A stretch of 64,000 nt of DNA from Lactarius indigo. Taxonomy: Eukaryota > Basidiomycota > Agaricomycetes > Russulales > Russulaceae. The position numbers and the translations under genes were made by a program. The stretch spans positions 3,224,001-3,288,000 of the forward strand of contig JAFKAC010000001.1 in the NCBI GenBank assembly GCA_025766275.1. The letters are read 5' to 3'. This document shows, one piece after another, positions 34,001 through 45,703 of this stretch. The notes under the pieces were generated by a model that saw nothing but the letters and a program-made list of their open reading frames with translations, was not told the DNA's origin and ran no database searches. The stretch's first letter is position 1, and each line of letters opens with the position of its first letter.

Positions 34001-35136
34001 AGGTGGCCTGTGAAGGATGAAACTGGTGACAGCGTGAGCGGTTCTTCTGTCACCGGCGAGGATTTCAAAAGAGTAGGACGTGGCGGGATGCGTGGGGGTG
34101 GTCCACTCCCGTCGCTTTCACTCGGCGTTTGATTCAGGCTCAAGGTACTAGAGCCTGAGCTACCAAAAGATCGTTGAGAGTCATGACGGGACGCATACGG
34201 GGTGAGCCTTCGCTTTGGGGGCGAGGCATCGAGGGCCAAGACAGAAGGAGAAACAGTGCCACCATCAGAATCTGTTTCAGACTGATGGCCGTCGGGACCT
34301 GGAGGGTATGAAAGACGAACGGGACGACGTGGTAACGGTGGTCTCGGATTACGGCGCGAAGGGGTGACGGAGGTGAGAGTTTCTGCCGGATCTGATTCAA
34401 AAGGATCCGAGTAGGGTGGGTCTTGTGTAGGTTGTGCCTGTGCGGGACGTGATGGCGGTAGTGGTGGATGAGAGACGACGGAACTAGAAATCTAGTAAGC
34501 GTCTGCTGTTTCAAAAAATGCGTATATCCTTGTAATCTGCCCTGCCACTAATGTCTCTCTGCGCCACGTGGGAGGATGGCACACGATCTCTGGAAAGGGA
34601 CGAAACGCAGCGCAGAATAATAATAAAACTCACGTCAAGTCGACTAGTGGTTCGCCAACCTTGGCACTTCCTTCGGAATTTGGGTCGATGCTATGGTTCT
34701 GATCTAGACGGAGTTCGGGAATGGGAGGCGGTGGTCGTGTCGCAAGACGCTGCTTAACGGAGGAAGATGGGCTCTGGTTCCCAGACCCATTACTTTGGTC
34801 TGGTGTTGGATGGAGTAGAGGGGAGATCGATGGGGACGGTGATCCAAGCTGTGGTTTCTGTCCCCGGGACGGCGGTGGTGGTGGTGGTCGCTTACGCAGA
34901 GAATTCTGGTCGGGTTTGACGGGAATCAACGGCTCGGCGGGATCGTCAAATGGTGTCGGCGAGGAGATACGGCCTACTGGCTGCCTGGGGTTGAGTAAAG
35001 CGGCGTTACTGTTGCCAGAGTGAGAAGATCCACTAGGGACTGGTGGTGATTCCCTAGCTTTTTGCTCAAACAGGGTTCTCAGATCCTTCACGGCCGGCGT
35101 TTCACTCGCCTCGACGTCTTGTGAGCGAGCAGCCAT
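31071..35136 (-). CDS. WD40-repeat inositol polyphosphate 5-phosphatase
   Basis: Large protein joining a beta-propeller to a phosphoinositide/inositol polyphosphate 5-phosphatase. The N-terminal 400 or so residues (35136-34140 region) are Pro/Ser-rich, starting MAARSQDVEASETPAVKDLR and containing a run of prolines, likely SH3-binding. WD40-like repeats (about 33480-32400) include HSAIVCAAGHVYVAATG, GRYVWIGTKDGHMFEID, NHVYLGHEGGFVTIWLT and NDRLWVGGRNGTIAAYS. An intron spliced as ADWQ to ELLKVETTFSHLRN leads into the phosphatase: FVSWNIGASKP, PDILVFGLQEVVPL, CFLNCHLAAGHRR, GDLNYRID, PAWCDRVLW and SDHRPITAAF, all the core motifs. The frame is intact. WD40 plus 5-phosphatase is a known arrangement in fungi and in plant 5PTases of the FRA3 type. 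Confidence 0.9.
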
Positions 35137-35295
35137 CTCTTTCTTTTGTTTTCAAAAAGAAAGGTGGCGAGCCACCTACGATAAGTTCAAGTGTAGAAGG
35201 AGGAGTGCAAGTGCCAAATCGTAAATGATAACGTAAGGTAAGCCCATTTAACACTGCCCCATCCGGAAACACAACACAATGACAGTGATAACGCC

Positions 35296-37826
35296 TTAAA
35301 CCTTCTTTCTTTTACTGGGTGTGCCACCACCCTCTCCCCCCCTCTCGTTCCTGGATCTCTTGCTGGACCTCAGAATTCTGCTTGGATTGGCTTTGCTGGT
35401 ATCTTGTGGGGTATCATTGTCGCCATCTGATTCGGCCAGAGTCTCTGGTACGTGCTTGGTTCCAAGCTTGGCTCTTGTTGGTGATGCTGGCGCTTGAAGG
35501 GCTGGGTAAACATCGATCGCGTGCTCGTCTGTTTCCTCCTTCCCTAGGCCCAAACTTGCTGCCGGTGCGCTCACTGGTTGTGGTGCAAGTATCTTCGTGG
35601 GAGATAGTGATTTCCCGTAACCTTTGCTGACCGTGGTGAACTGGTTGAGGAACGGTGATGTGTCCTCCCTACTTTCACCCGCTCCCACGCCGAAACTCTT
35701 GTTGAAACTTGACACACGTGAGAACGTCCGTGGGGTGCGAGGTCGTTCGGGTATACCATCGGATTCGGAGCCCTGCACGTCGATGCTCGTCGGTTCCGGT
35801 TCCTTTATTGTACGGGCCAACAAGGAGCGGTAGCCGGCCTGCACGATTCCAAAAAAGCTGTGGCGCAGCTCAATTATTGAACCCAGTTACGGAGTAAGGA
35901 GAACCCACGAACCGGACGTCTTTCGTATAGACTCGCAGAAGTACTTCCGCAAAGTGTGCTGGCATGAGCAAGGACAGATCTCCTCTCTGCGCATGAAAGC
36001 ATTCTGGATATTTATCAGGTTAGTACCAGAGGTTCGAAAGCAATAGGGCATACCATTGGGACGATTTTTCGGATAGAACTTTACAAAGGCCAGAGGACTT
36101 TTGTCTTTCATCCCATAATGCATGGCAGAGAAAGCCACGATCACTTTATCAGGTGTCAAGTCCTCGATGTCCTCAAGGGTAATGACATCGTCTTCATCGT
36201 CGATCTCAGGGTCTAGTCGAGAAGCGGGTTGCCCGATGCGCGCAGAACACTCTCGCTTCGCCTCAGCAACAATACCTGCTGCCGTAATATTCTCTTCGAG
36301 AAGTTCTCGGTGCTCCCAATCAAAGACTTTGTAATCAACACAGCGATAAAGGTCGCGATTCTGTATACGCTCAAGAATCCGTTGTGCCTCAAAGAGTTCC
36401 TAGAGTAACGTTAACGCCTGATCCGGCTAAAAAAGGGAAAATAACTTGACTTACAGGAGCCTGTGAGCGCTGGATTTCCGTTCTGATGTCATCAGTCAGC
36501 CCAAGGAATTTCTTTGGGTTATCAATTTCCCCAGCGATCCTGAGATATGGTTCTGCAGCGAGCATCGCGTCAATGATCATGTGCTCGATGGCCTTCGCTG
36601 TTACGCGTTTTTTAAAATTTATGCCAGGCGAATGAAACACGCTCTCGAGAACGAACCGGTTTTGTGGTTATATATGCGCTTATGCAAGCTGAAGCGCGTA
36701 TAGCAGAGCTCGTATATTTGATTCGCGTCTTTGACACTGTAACAAATTTGATTTTCGATCACTCGGGCCGAATTGATGAGACTGGGGGTTTTAGACGATA
36801 GTATCAATATGCAGATAAGAGAGGGAAGTTCTCTACCGCGTTAGAGACAGGTTCTGATTGTCACCAATTGCTCGGGTATCACGTGCAATATAGTCGAATC
36901 TGAGTGAGTACAAATGAGATCAGAGAAATTGGGCCAATCTAAGGGACTTACTTGTCTACGTCAATACCATTCCTCGGATTGGAAACGATCTCGAATAAAA
37001 AGGGTCTTTCGTAGCTTCCCGCAAGATCAGTAACAAAGATTTGTCATGTGAGGGATTCACATCACAGACCTACACCTACTCCGATCACCAGCGATGAGGG
37101 CTTTGATGAATACAGCATCTCTTGGTGGGATATCAAGGTCATATTGCTTTATCATGTCGTCAAACATCATTTCCGATGCGTGTTCGTGTTTCCATTCTCT
37201 ATCCTTGGGTAAAAAGCCCGCTTTCCTAAGGTCATAGTGAACAACCGTGTCACGAGCAAAGAGAAGTAAGCTACACTGCACTGGTGATGTACGAACCGTC
37301 CCACACATGGCTCCATGGACCATGGCCCAAGTCATGGCAAAGGCCGGCTAGCTCGACACACCTGACATCGCGGTCAGTAATACCTAACTCGGGTTGAGCG
37401 TCCTTAAGATGCATAGCCATTTGGCGCGCCAAGTAAGCCACGCCTAACCCGCCATCAGTTTTACGTCTAGTTATCCGTGGGTAACAGGCGCCCACCTAGG
37501 CTATGCTCGAAACGATTGTGGGATGCTCCGGGCCAGACGTAGTAAGAGACACCCAGTTGTTTGATATGTCGAAGGCGTTGGAAGTGTTTCCTATGAGTAG
37601 AAATCATGAACACGGGAACGACGGAGAATTGGGTAGGCAGGGCGCATACGTGTCCACGACGCTCCAGACGTGAGGTCCCATGGTCACTTTCATCGCTTCA
37701 GAATGTGATCTGCTCGTTAACAGGAATGTGCAGCTCACCGTATCCGTGAATATTGTCGGTTATAGACCGCATATTTTCCACAGCTCTTGGCTTCTGACGA
37801 TGTGCTGTGATAGTGGTTTGTTCCAT
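35296..37826 (-). CDS. SAMHD1: SAMHD1-like HD-domain dNTP triphosphohydrolase
   Basis: HD-superfamily enzyme of the SAMHD1 type, expected to convert dNTPs to deoxynucleosides and triphosphate and so limit dNTP pools. The spliced N-terminus is [20 protein letters not shown], then SITDNIHGY and [33 protein letters not shown] leads to [20 protein letters not shown], then the HD pair in [81 protein letters not shown] and [19 protein letters not shown] follow, all SAMHD1-like. The metal-binding His and Asp residues are present. There is no SAM domain. The last exon (35844-35296) is a disordered basic tail ending [20 protein letters not shown], which may be a nuclear signal. The ATG at 37826 is chosen because it splices in frame into the conserved start of the domain. 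Confidence 0.9.
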
Positions 37827-38111
37827 GAAGTGCCCGACAAGTTAGACGCGCTTTTGAACGTGTGACTGCCTGCAGGATGAAGCGTGCCGAATTAAGATCA
37901 ACTTCGAAATTACTGAGAACTTCTATCAAAGGCGTTCTCGGAGATTTGACTTGATAAAATAGCAAAGACTGGCGGACGCGTCTCGGGACAGAGAGGTTGG
38001 AACCGAAAGACTGAACCCAGTAAAACACGGTAACCGATAAATGCCTCTGAGTGGCTCGGATCGCCACGGCCAGATCGCTGAGCTGAGCTTCAGATCCCCG
38101 CCCTCATTGCT
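37827..38111. promoter_or_regulatory. Divergent promoter SAMHD1-like/PPR gene
   Basis: The start codons at 37826 (minus) and 38112 (plus) are about 285 bases apart, so the two genes share this upstream interval. No specific element is recognised. Confidence 0.45.
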
Positions 38112-39911
38112 ATGTCATCAATAGACGCCCAGGGCACCGTTCTCAGTCCGTTCACGCCGTCGAAGACACTGGGCACGTTCCAGTGTCCTATGCTACATGC
38201 GTTGTCACGCTTCGCACTCCTTGTGCCGCGATCAAAACGTATATCATTCGGGGCATCCCTTTTTCTCCTTCTGCGACCTCCCCATCTATTCGCTTCCCGC
38301 CTTCATTCACAAGCGCTCCGTTCTGGAGACTTCGAAACAAAACGTCGGCAATGGTCAAGCGTAAACCAGTTCATCCTTTCCCTTAGTCGCCTTTTGAAAC
38401 AAGAGAAGAACGAAGAAGCCGTAGAACTTTTCACAAACCGTGTTTCAGGGATACCACCAGACGACCGCACCTCCCGCTTCAGCGCCTATGAACGTGGAAT
38501 TACTGCCTTCCTGAACCATAAGCTCTACAAGAATGCCGTCAAGTTTGGTCAACAGATGTTGACCGAAGGGATATTTTCGTCTAGTGGGCTCCGCGCCAAG
38601 ATGCTTGTCTGTTCAGACATTGTCAGTGCACCGCATGAACAACGAGAGGAACTCGAACCCCTTTACGAGACACTTTCGCGCGTTCTCTCACTTCCCTCAT
38701 ACTCAGAACGTAGCTTGCGCGAGCTCCTCGACGTCATGCGAGACCACCCCCTTATTGATTTGCAATTCGTTAGGAAACTGGTGGACATCTACGTCGAATC
38801 TAGGGGACCAGAGTACGCATTGGAGTCTAGCACTATCAACAAGCTCATTATGTTCTACGTGCATGCTGGAAGCATGGATACTGCAGAAAGTCTTGTTTTA
38901 CCAAATCGAGAGCCAGCGGACGACAACTCACGTCATACGGATGCAGGGCCATATACGACTCTCATAAGCGAACTCACAGAGAAGGGTGCCATGTCCTCCA
39001 GACGTCTGGGCATCCTACTGGACCAAATGCAGCAATCGCGCACCTCAGTCGACCTTCCTCTCATGAACGCACTCGTCCAATCAGCTGTCCGCCGTGGAGA
39101 CTTCCACCAAGCGTTCTCCTTATACGAAACCATTCTAAGAGACCCTGCCTCCCACATGATTCCCGACTCATTCGCATTTGGCAGCCTCTTCAATGCTCTC
39201 CAGCGCTTATATTCCTCGCGTAGCCAGAAGCTCCGGCGCGCCCGCCAACCTTTGAACGCACCCACGCCCCGCCGGCTCTTCCGCCAAATGCTCGAGTGTC
39301 ACGTTCTCGCAGCCCAAGTTCCGGGTCCACGCACGCACCCCGTGGTGGTGCGCGTCTCGACCCTGAACGTTGCGCTCCGGCTTTTCATGCTGTCGATGGA
39401 CTATCCCGGCGCGTTCGTCACTCTGCGGACCTTCCAGGCGCTGGGCTTGCGGCCTGACGCACGCTCCTACCGCTTCGTCCTCACCATCCTCCTCGCGCAC
39501 GTCAAGGCCGGTCTCCAACCACCACAACCGGGACGGCCCCGCCGGCCCCACCCCGGCTGGGCGGCCGATTTCCTGGGTGGTGAAGGATGGGTGGGTCTGC
39601 AGCCCGAGGACATTTGGCCCAAGGTCGCGTACGCGTTGCTGGAATTCTCCAGGTGCGTCGGAGACACCAAGTTCCGCACTCCAGAGCTCGCGGTCATAAT
39701 GGAAGATAGGAAAGGGGACGAGAATGCGGAGTGGGATATCGAGCCGCTGGAGCGGCTGCTGGCGAGGGCCATCCTGGCGACTATGGCGCTGAGGGACATG
39801 AGTGAGGAGCGGACCGAGCGCGCACTTCGGGAGAAGCTGGCGCGGTACTTTTACGAGATGGTGCCAGACAGGCTGTGGAAAGGAAGGCGGTTACGGAGGG
39901 CTACAGGTTAA
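38112..39911 (+). CDS. PPR/TPR-like helical repeat protein, probably mitochondrial
   Basis: A 599-residue single-exon ORF. It has helical repeats of the pentatricopeptide type: for example VNQFILSLSRLLKQEKNEEA, STINKLIMFYVHAGSMDTAE, YTTLISELTEKGAMSSRRLG, PLMNALVQSAVRRGDFHQAF, FAFGSLFNALQRLY, VSTLNVALRLFMLSMDYPGA and SYRFVLTILLAHVKAG. This layout suggests an RNA-binding organellar protein. An internal Met at residue 27 (38190) begins MLHALSRFALLVPRSKRISF, basic and hydrophobic like a mitochondrial presequence, and may be the true start. It is unusual here in having no intron. The exact orthologue is not recognised. Confidence 0.8.
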   Translation: MSSIDAQGTVLSPFTPSKTLGTFQCPMLHALSRFALLVPRSKRISFGASLFLLLRPPHLFASRLHSQALRSGDFETKRRQWSSVNQFILSLSRLLKQEKNEEAVELFTNRVSGIPPDDRTSRFSAYERGITAFLNHKLYKNAVKFGQQMLTEGIFSSSGLRAKMLVCSDIVSAPHEQREELEPLYETLSRVLSLPSYSERSLRELLDVMRDHPLIDLQFVRKLVDIYVESRGPEYALESSTINKLIMFYVHAGSMDTAESLVLPNREPADDNSRHTDAGPYTTLISELTEKGAMSSRRLGILLDQMQQSRTSVDLPLMNALVQSAVRRGDFHQAFSLYETILRDPASHMIPDSFAFGSLFNALQRLYSSRSQKLRRARQPLNAPTPRRLFRQMLECHVLAAQVPGPRTHPVVVRVSTLNVALRLFMLSMDYPGAFVTLRTFQALGLRPDARSYRFVLTILLAHVKAGLQPPQPGRPRRPHPGWAADFLGGEGWVGLQPEDIWPKVAYALLEFSRCVGDTKFRTPELAVIMEDRKGDENAEWDIEPLERLLARAILATMALRDMSEERTERALREKLARYFYEMVPDRLWKGRRLRRATG

Positions 39912-40481
39912 TCGATCCCCATTGTTTTGGGATATCTGCGACGTTATCTTTATTACACTCGTCACGGTATTGTGCGACATGACCCATGCGTTGCACAGTA
40001 CTGTCTATCGGTTTATTATAATGGAGGTCTCTCCTACGTACAGTCGAAGCTTGCAATGTACTAGTACTTAGGCACCCTAGAGCGCTTTCTAGGATGATTT
40101 CTACCATAAACGTGCATGAACCTTCGTTTTCCTTATCCTTCTATGTTCCAGTTTTATCAAAACCGAATTCCTGAGAACAGTCCCGTTTACATGCTGTTGT
40201 ACGTACTCACTGGTCCTTATAACCGATGCTCCTGATGTACTTCCTGGCATCTAAGAAGTTCAACTTCTATACATTCAATGTTAGATGAGTGACAACATAA
40301 AGAACCGTGAAATATGAAGGTATATCTTGCACAACACTAAGAATACAGAAACCCGAAAATAACAAAAAAGAAATGGAGAGAAAGAAGATCCCGAACAGGT
40401 CAGACACACGTCTAACTGTCCCTTACCCTTGGTCTCCTCCACGAAGTCCATCCGCTAGGGACGAAGATGAGTCGTATACTA
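39912..40481. other. Convergent intergenic region
   Basis: About 570 bases, A/T-rich, between two convergent stop codons. No coding signal; presumably 3' UTRs. Confidence 0.5.
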
Positions 40482-42088
40482 CTAAGAAACGGGGAAAGTC
40501 AGCAGGCGTTTACCACTGCAGGAAGAAAGAAAAAGAGCACACTGACCAGGGTGTGGCATCTGTACGTGATTCGTATCTCCAGCCTGGCCGGGCCCCGAAG
40601 CAGAAGCCATGTTTGCACCTAGTCCACCATGCTGCTGGCGAAGTTCCGGTTGCTCTTCTCGCGTCGGTGGCACCAGCGAACCCATAACGGGTTCCTGCGT
40701 GCCCTCGCCCTCATCTCTCCGCAAAGGCAGGTGCCGCAGCGGTACCTGCATCACGCCTTGCATGTGCGTCACGTCTGACTCACCAGCAGCGGACGGCACG
40801 TTCAGTCCGGACGCGCGCCCTTCGACGCGCCGCACGAATTCACCCCACATGGCGCGTTCATCGCGACCGAGTTTGATAAAGGCGTCGCGCACGTCGTCCT
40901 CCGCACGCCGCCAGACCGCGCGGTGCCGGCACACTGTGCTCTTAACGTAGCGACAGCCAAATACGCGCTCAAAGGCCGCGCGCTGTGTCAGCGAGGGCTG
41001 CGAGCTGGCAAGTGCGTCCATCTGGTCAAAACCAACGGACACCTCCTGGACGCTGTAGTCATTTGGCCACCGTTTCAGGGGCGGGTGAGGGTGATGAGGG
41101 ATGGGGGCCTTGGAGGATGCGGGAGGGGATGGCCTGGATTGATGCACGGGGGAACTTCCGTTCGTCGCTACCAAAGATTCTGGCGCCGCTCCTGGATACA
41201 GTTCAAGCTGCTGACTATAGACGAACGGCTTCGGCAAAGTGCCAGAACTGGATGGGGGCGAAGACGTCGTCTGTACCTGGGACTGCGAATTTGTTGCATG
41301 GATTGGTATAGCCTGGCCTTGCATACGCTTGGGCGTGGATAAATTCTGCGGGTAGGTTTGTGCTTGGGTGACGGGAACTCCAAACTGATGCATTTGATGT
41401 GTCTGTACTTGTTGGGGTGTGCTCGGATACATGCCGTCTGGGATATAGTACTTGTTTGGAGGAGTAGAATCAGGCGTAACGTCTGTCGCCCGTCGTTTGA
41501 GGGACCCAGAAGGCGGTTGAGGCGGATATGGAAGTTTCCCATTCTGCTCCATCCGTGGTTGAGCAGAGACCTCTTCCTGAAGGCCGGGGCACTCCTCCTC
41601 GGTGAGACCATCGAGTAAGCTCTTCCTGAGCTTGTACAGGACGCGCTGCTCAGAGGCGACAAGCCGGACAGTCTCGATCATATGTTGTTCCCATTGCGCA
41701 GTGCTAGCGTTGTATGCGTCGACAAAAGAATTCTGTGTTAGCGAGAGAGACGAGAGGAGGGAGGGAAACTGGGAGAGCTGAAGAAAGGGGAACGTGGGCA
41801 AAGGGTGCAATAGACGGAGGGGGGTCGTATGAGCCTATTTGATCATTAATCAAAGGAATGAGTGGGACGGCGCGGACCGACCTTGTACCAGATGACGAGC
41901 ATGACGGAGCGTTTGAAGAGTTCTTCACTTTGACTAGGACCGGGAGGACTTGCATTTAAGTTATGAGTAGCATCATTTAGGTAGACAGAAGATTGTGCCT
42001 GGCCACGATGAGTAAGAGGATATAGGCGAAGATTGAGGATACTTACGGAAGAAGCAGTGGGTTGGGATAGAGAATGTGTTTGTTCCAT
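40482..42088 (-). CDS. Unrecognised conserved-looking protein
   Basis: I do not recognise a family. Three exons splice cleanly in phase: MEQTHSLSQPTASS, then AQSSVYLNDATHNLNASPPG to EELFKRSVMLVIWYK, then NSFVDAYNASTAQWEQHMIE onward. The N-terminal 90 residues look like a helical domain (LVIWYKNSFVDAYNAST, TVRLVASEQRVLYKLRKSLL). A long disordered Pro/Gln/Ser-rich middle (about 41540-41100) follows, then a second compact block: YSVQEVSVGFDQMDALAS, QRAAFERVFGCRYVKSTVCR, AVWRRAEDDVRDAFIKLG and RAMWGEFVRRVEGR. The Cys/His residues in FGCRYVKSTVCRHR could bind metal. The two ordered blocks on a disordered linker suggest a regulatory or nuclear scaffold protein, which is inference only. Confidence 0.7.
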
Positions 42089-42456
42089 AGTACGATGAAG
42101 ATATAAGATAACTAGCGAATGAAAGGAGCATGTTGAGCGATAATGGAGACATTGAGGGCAAGACGCGGTTTAGGGTCAAGAACCCGGTCGGGTTGGGGTG
42201 CAGCACTCACCCTTGGTGGCCTTGGCCTTGGGACCAACGGGACCGTGACGGACGGACAAGGAAAAGGCAAAACGCGTGGCTGTGTCACTCATGGACCCGG
42301 GCTGACTCAGCTTTCTGGTCTGATTACCAAATTGGACGCGAGCGTAGGTTACACATTAACTGACTGGTACTACTATTAAGTAGAGGTATCGTATCAATAG
42401 GACGAATTTGAAGCTATAAATTGCTCATATTCGGGGCACAATTCCTTCCAGGCAGC
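42089..42456. other. Intergenic
   Basis: About 370 bases between the laccase stop and the start of the unrecognised gene, both minus strand. It should hold the promoter of the latter; nothing specific is seen. Confidence 0.5.
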
Positions 42457-44746
42457 TTATAAAGGAGGGTATGAGTTCACAAAACATCTGTCAAACGACA
42501 TGTTCTCACCAGAAGTGACGTCCGTTGTTGGCACATTTGGAACATCTTCAGCAAAAACTACTGCAAAGCCGCTGTGCGAACCACAATTGGTTAATGACAA
42601 CCCACGAGGCGGGCAAAGCACTTACGCAGTGAGATGCCAGTCAATATGGCAATGGAAGAACCACGGTCCAGGGTTATCGGCCTCAAACCGAATCGTGACA
42701 TTATCCCCTGTATCGCCGATGTCGACCACGTCACGCAGAACGGGGTTATCGAAATTGTAACTGCTGTTCCCAGCACTGCGCACGACGTGGAAAGCATGGC
42801 CATGAAGGTGAACGGGGTGCTATCGGGGTATTAGGCGAACAGTTCAAATAAAGGGATGAGCCAAAACTTACAGGGCCACCAATCACACCACCTGGGATGG
42901 TCAACTCCACTGATGCGCCGCGGGTCAGATTGTAGATACTCCCAGCGGGTAAGAGTTCCTGTGGTTTCTTGGCCCCTGACAGAATCTGAAGCAACACGGG
43001 CACAGTAGGATCCTTGAAGGTAAAATTATTCACGAGGAATGCGGTGCGGAGATCGTTCTACAGTAACTGGTCAACCGAAGTCCATGACGCTGAGTTCAGA
43101 AACCTACGATCGTGGTCTGCAAGTTGATGTTAATGTCGGCGCCACCGGGGACGGGCTTTCCGGGCTGCACGATAACAAATTCGAATGAGACTTTCAAAGA
43201 AAATATACGAGGCAGCTCACCACTCGGGAAGGTACCAATGGCTGTAATGAAGAGCATATGAACAAGGCGTAGCGCGCACGGATCAAATAAAATGACACAC
43301 GTGCAAGTTCGTCTCCACAAGAGGCAACTTTCCGCCGGTTTGGGCTGTAGTCGGATCGACCTTCGGGGCCCCAACGTAACGTAAAATAGCAGAGTTCACC
43401 CCATCGTCGGTTTTATCTCCGGGCCTGTTCGGGAGCGCGCGGATCCCTGACAGGGGGTCAATTACGCCGAAAATCAATTCTGCTCAAACGTACAGTAGTT
43501 GTTAACAGGCTGACTAGCTTTGAGCTGCGTTCATGCTTCAGCGTCTGTCTGGGTGCGACCACATAAATACTTACCACAAACGAATATCTCTGGCCAGCAA
43601 ATATCTGGATCTGGTCTACATCCAGCGGCTGAACATTATTGCCGTCCACTTCGATGATGGTCAATATGTGTTTGTCGATCGAGAACGTGAAGTTAGGGTC
43701 GCAGGAGACAGAAATAAGACGGAAGCGGTATCTGGATGGCGTGTTAGAAAATTGCCATTGCTGGAAAGGTATGCGGAGCTAACCTCTTCCCAGATCTGAC
43801 TTTGACAACTGCAAGTTCCACGGCTGGTCCACCGGCCCAACGACCCACACCGTTGATGAGAGTACTGTTGAACGCCGGAATTGGTGGTGCGTTGTGAGAA
43901 AGGTAGTGGTACCTATGTGGCATAAACTCAGATGCCTGACAATGAGGGTCCGAGAACTAGGCGCACCAGTCCGCAAGTGTAATGATTGTAGAATCTAGAT
44001 CAGACTTCTTTAGCGGCGCGCTATCAGGTGGAAAGAATGTGGCACACCATCATCGATATCATAAAGATGGGCATGCGGATCTCTTGGATCACGCACTATC
44101 AACGCGCCTCGCAACCCGTCGCAATACTGGTTCAAAAAGTGGCTGTGATACCAGAATGTGCCCTGGACCGCAGTGAATTCGCATAACAATCAAACACAAT
44201 GTTTAAGACATACCGCTTGCTCGGGAATATTGAATTTGTATTTGAAACTATCATCTGGTGTGATGGGACACTGAGTCACGAATGAAACTCCATCAAACGC
44301 ATTGAACTTGTGCTGATCGAGGCCGTGCCAGTGCTATGATTGAATAGTAAGACATACCGCCCTATTGAAGGGGAAGACACTTACTATTGTTGTAGCCACG
44401 TCCATCCTTGTATCATGGAGCCGATTGATGACGTTGATGTTAAACGTGTCGCCCTGAGGGGCCTATGTCAACACATTGTCACTGCCCGATATAGGCCATG
44501 GAACTAACCTTCATTCCGGCAATGGTAGGGCCTGGGAATGTGCCTCCAGCGAGGACAGTACTAGTAAGATGGGGAAAGTACTGAGACAACGATAAGATGT
44601 TGAGTTGCACATACTTACGAACGTCGGAAGCCATCGGGGGCAATGTCTTCGTTGGTGATTTTTAATTTGACGTCAGGGCCAATAGATGCCGTGGTTCCTG
44701 TTGAGAGGTATAGCGCTAATAGAAAGAAGGGGTACAGCTTGAGCAT
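42457..44746 (-). CDS. Secreted laccase (multicopper oxidase)
   Basis: Secreted phenol oxidase that couples substrate oxidation to reduction of oxygen to water. The signal peptide begins [20 protein letters not shown], followed by [20 protein letters not shown]. Copper motifs in order: a HWHGLDQH type L1 segment (near 44330), L2 [19 protein letters not shown] (near 44140), L3 [13 protein letters not shown] (near 42790) and L4 [19 protein letters not shown], formed across an intron near 42600. All ten Cu-ligating His and the T1 Cys appear present. The axial T1 position after HLTAG is Phe. Other landmarks include [11 protein letters not shown] and FFHCHIDW. At least ten short introns are present. 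The protein ends FVNSYPPL, close to the usual laccase length. Confidence 0.93.
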
Positions 44747-45703
44747 ATTGAGCTAACGTCGAGCGGGTCCTAAAGATCGTGGGGAAGCAAAACGCGGCCG
44801 ACGTGATACAGGAAGGGGGAGCTGACGAGGTGTTTATATACTCCTTCAGTTAGGGTAGCCGGGGTTGATGGGTGGCCGTCACAGACCTTGGCTGAGACAA
44901 CCTTCAGCGCGCCGAACGGCCCATCAGGACACTCAATGTATCCCAAACAAATGCGAGGTTCCTGAAATCTCACTGAGATGAGCACAGCAGGTTCGCTTCC
45001 CTGGTGCGTTGGGAGGAATGGCCGCCGAGGACCAGTTGGTCTATCAATACAATCGACAGCGCCCATCAAAAAATGGCGGCGAGAGATGTCATGCCAAGAT
45101 TCGTGGCCAAAGGACGCAGGGCTTGACCGTTTGGGCGGTCTCTGAGTAAAAGATCTTGATCACCGAGAAAGACGGGAATTCCTGTCACCATGTCGCCGTT
45201 CGAACACAAAGAAATGGCCATGCTGGATGTGGTCACAGCTATCTTGATGTGTTCCTGCCAAGCGACCATCAGCGAGGCGCCTTCAATGGAACGCTGCAAA
45301 AGACGAGTCGTAATGTATGTAGAAAGTCATGAAACCGGTCGTAACGGGTGCGTGAGAGAAATCAACAGCATACCGTATCATGATATGTACGTAAGTGTTC
45401 GCAGAGCGGTCTAATTCTTGGCGAGTCGTTCGAGTTCGGATAACTTAGCGGCGACGTGGCGCCATACACCCCCAAAAATGACCTTTGTATGGTTTGAACG
45501 TATTGAGGTCAGCACCAGTATCTGGTGTTCTGAGCTGCACTCGGTCAGCGTCAGAACTGTTGACAAACCCGCGGTGCGGCCATGCGCTCAGGCTAGATTA
45601 TCGGCGATCTAGGATTGCCGGACCCTAACCATACGTTATGGGCCGATCTCAGCAAGGCAGGGTAACATGGCAGTAGATGCCTCTTATCCACATCGCAAAT
45701 CCT
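44747..45703. other. Divergent intergenic region laccase/TCF25
   Basis: About 950 bases upstream of both genes. The first 300 bases include a TATATA-like element at about 44836-44840 (plus tttatatact), a possible laccase TATA box about 90 bases from the ATG. The part 45066-45600 carries coding-like ORFs described separately. Confidence 0.5.
45066..45600 (-). other. Possible small gene or gene relic, unrecognised
   Basis: Two minus-strand open stretches look more protein-like than their surroundings. One (about 45560-45412) follows a CAACAG acceptor and reads LTLTECSSEHQILVLTSIRS, then VIFGGVWRHVAAKLSELERL before its stop. The other (45299-45066) reads SIEGASLMVAWQEHIKIAVT, then LGDQDLLLRDRPNGQALRPL and ATNLGMTSLAAIF before its stop. 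I cannot join them in one clean frame or name a family. They may be the ends of a decayed gene or chance ORFs. Confidence 0.25.

Noticed and set aside
32371..34239. WD40 protein as a separate gene ending in DLKLDNS
   Set aside because: A GT-AG intron from within this end joins in phase to the 5-phosphatase domain, so one fused gene is the better model.
44770..45069. Minus-strand ORF just upstream of the laccase
   Set aside because: No recognised family and it overlaps the likely laccase promoter and leader.
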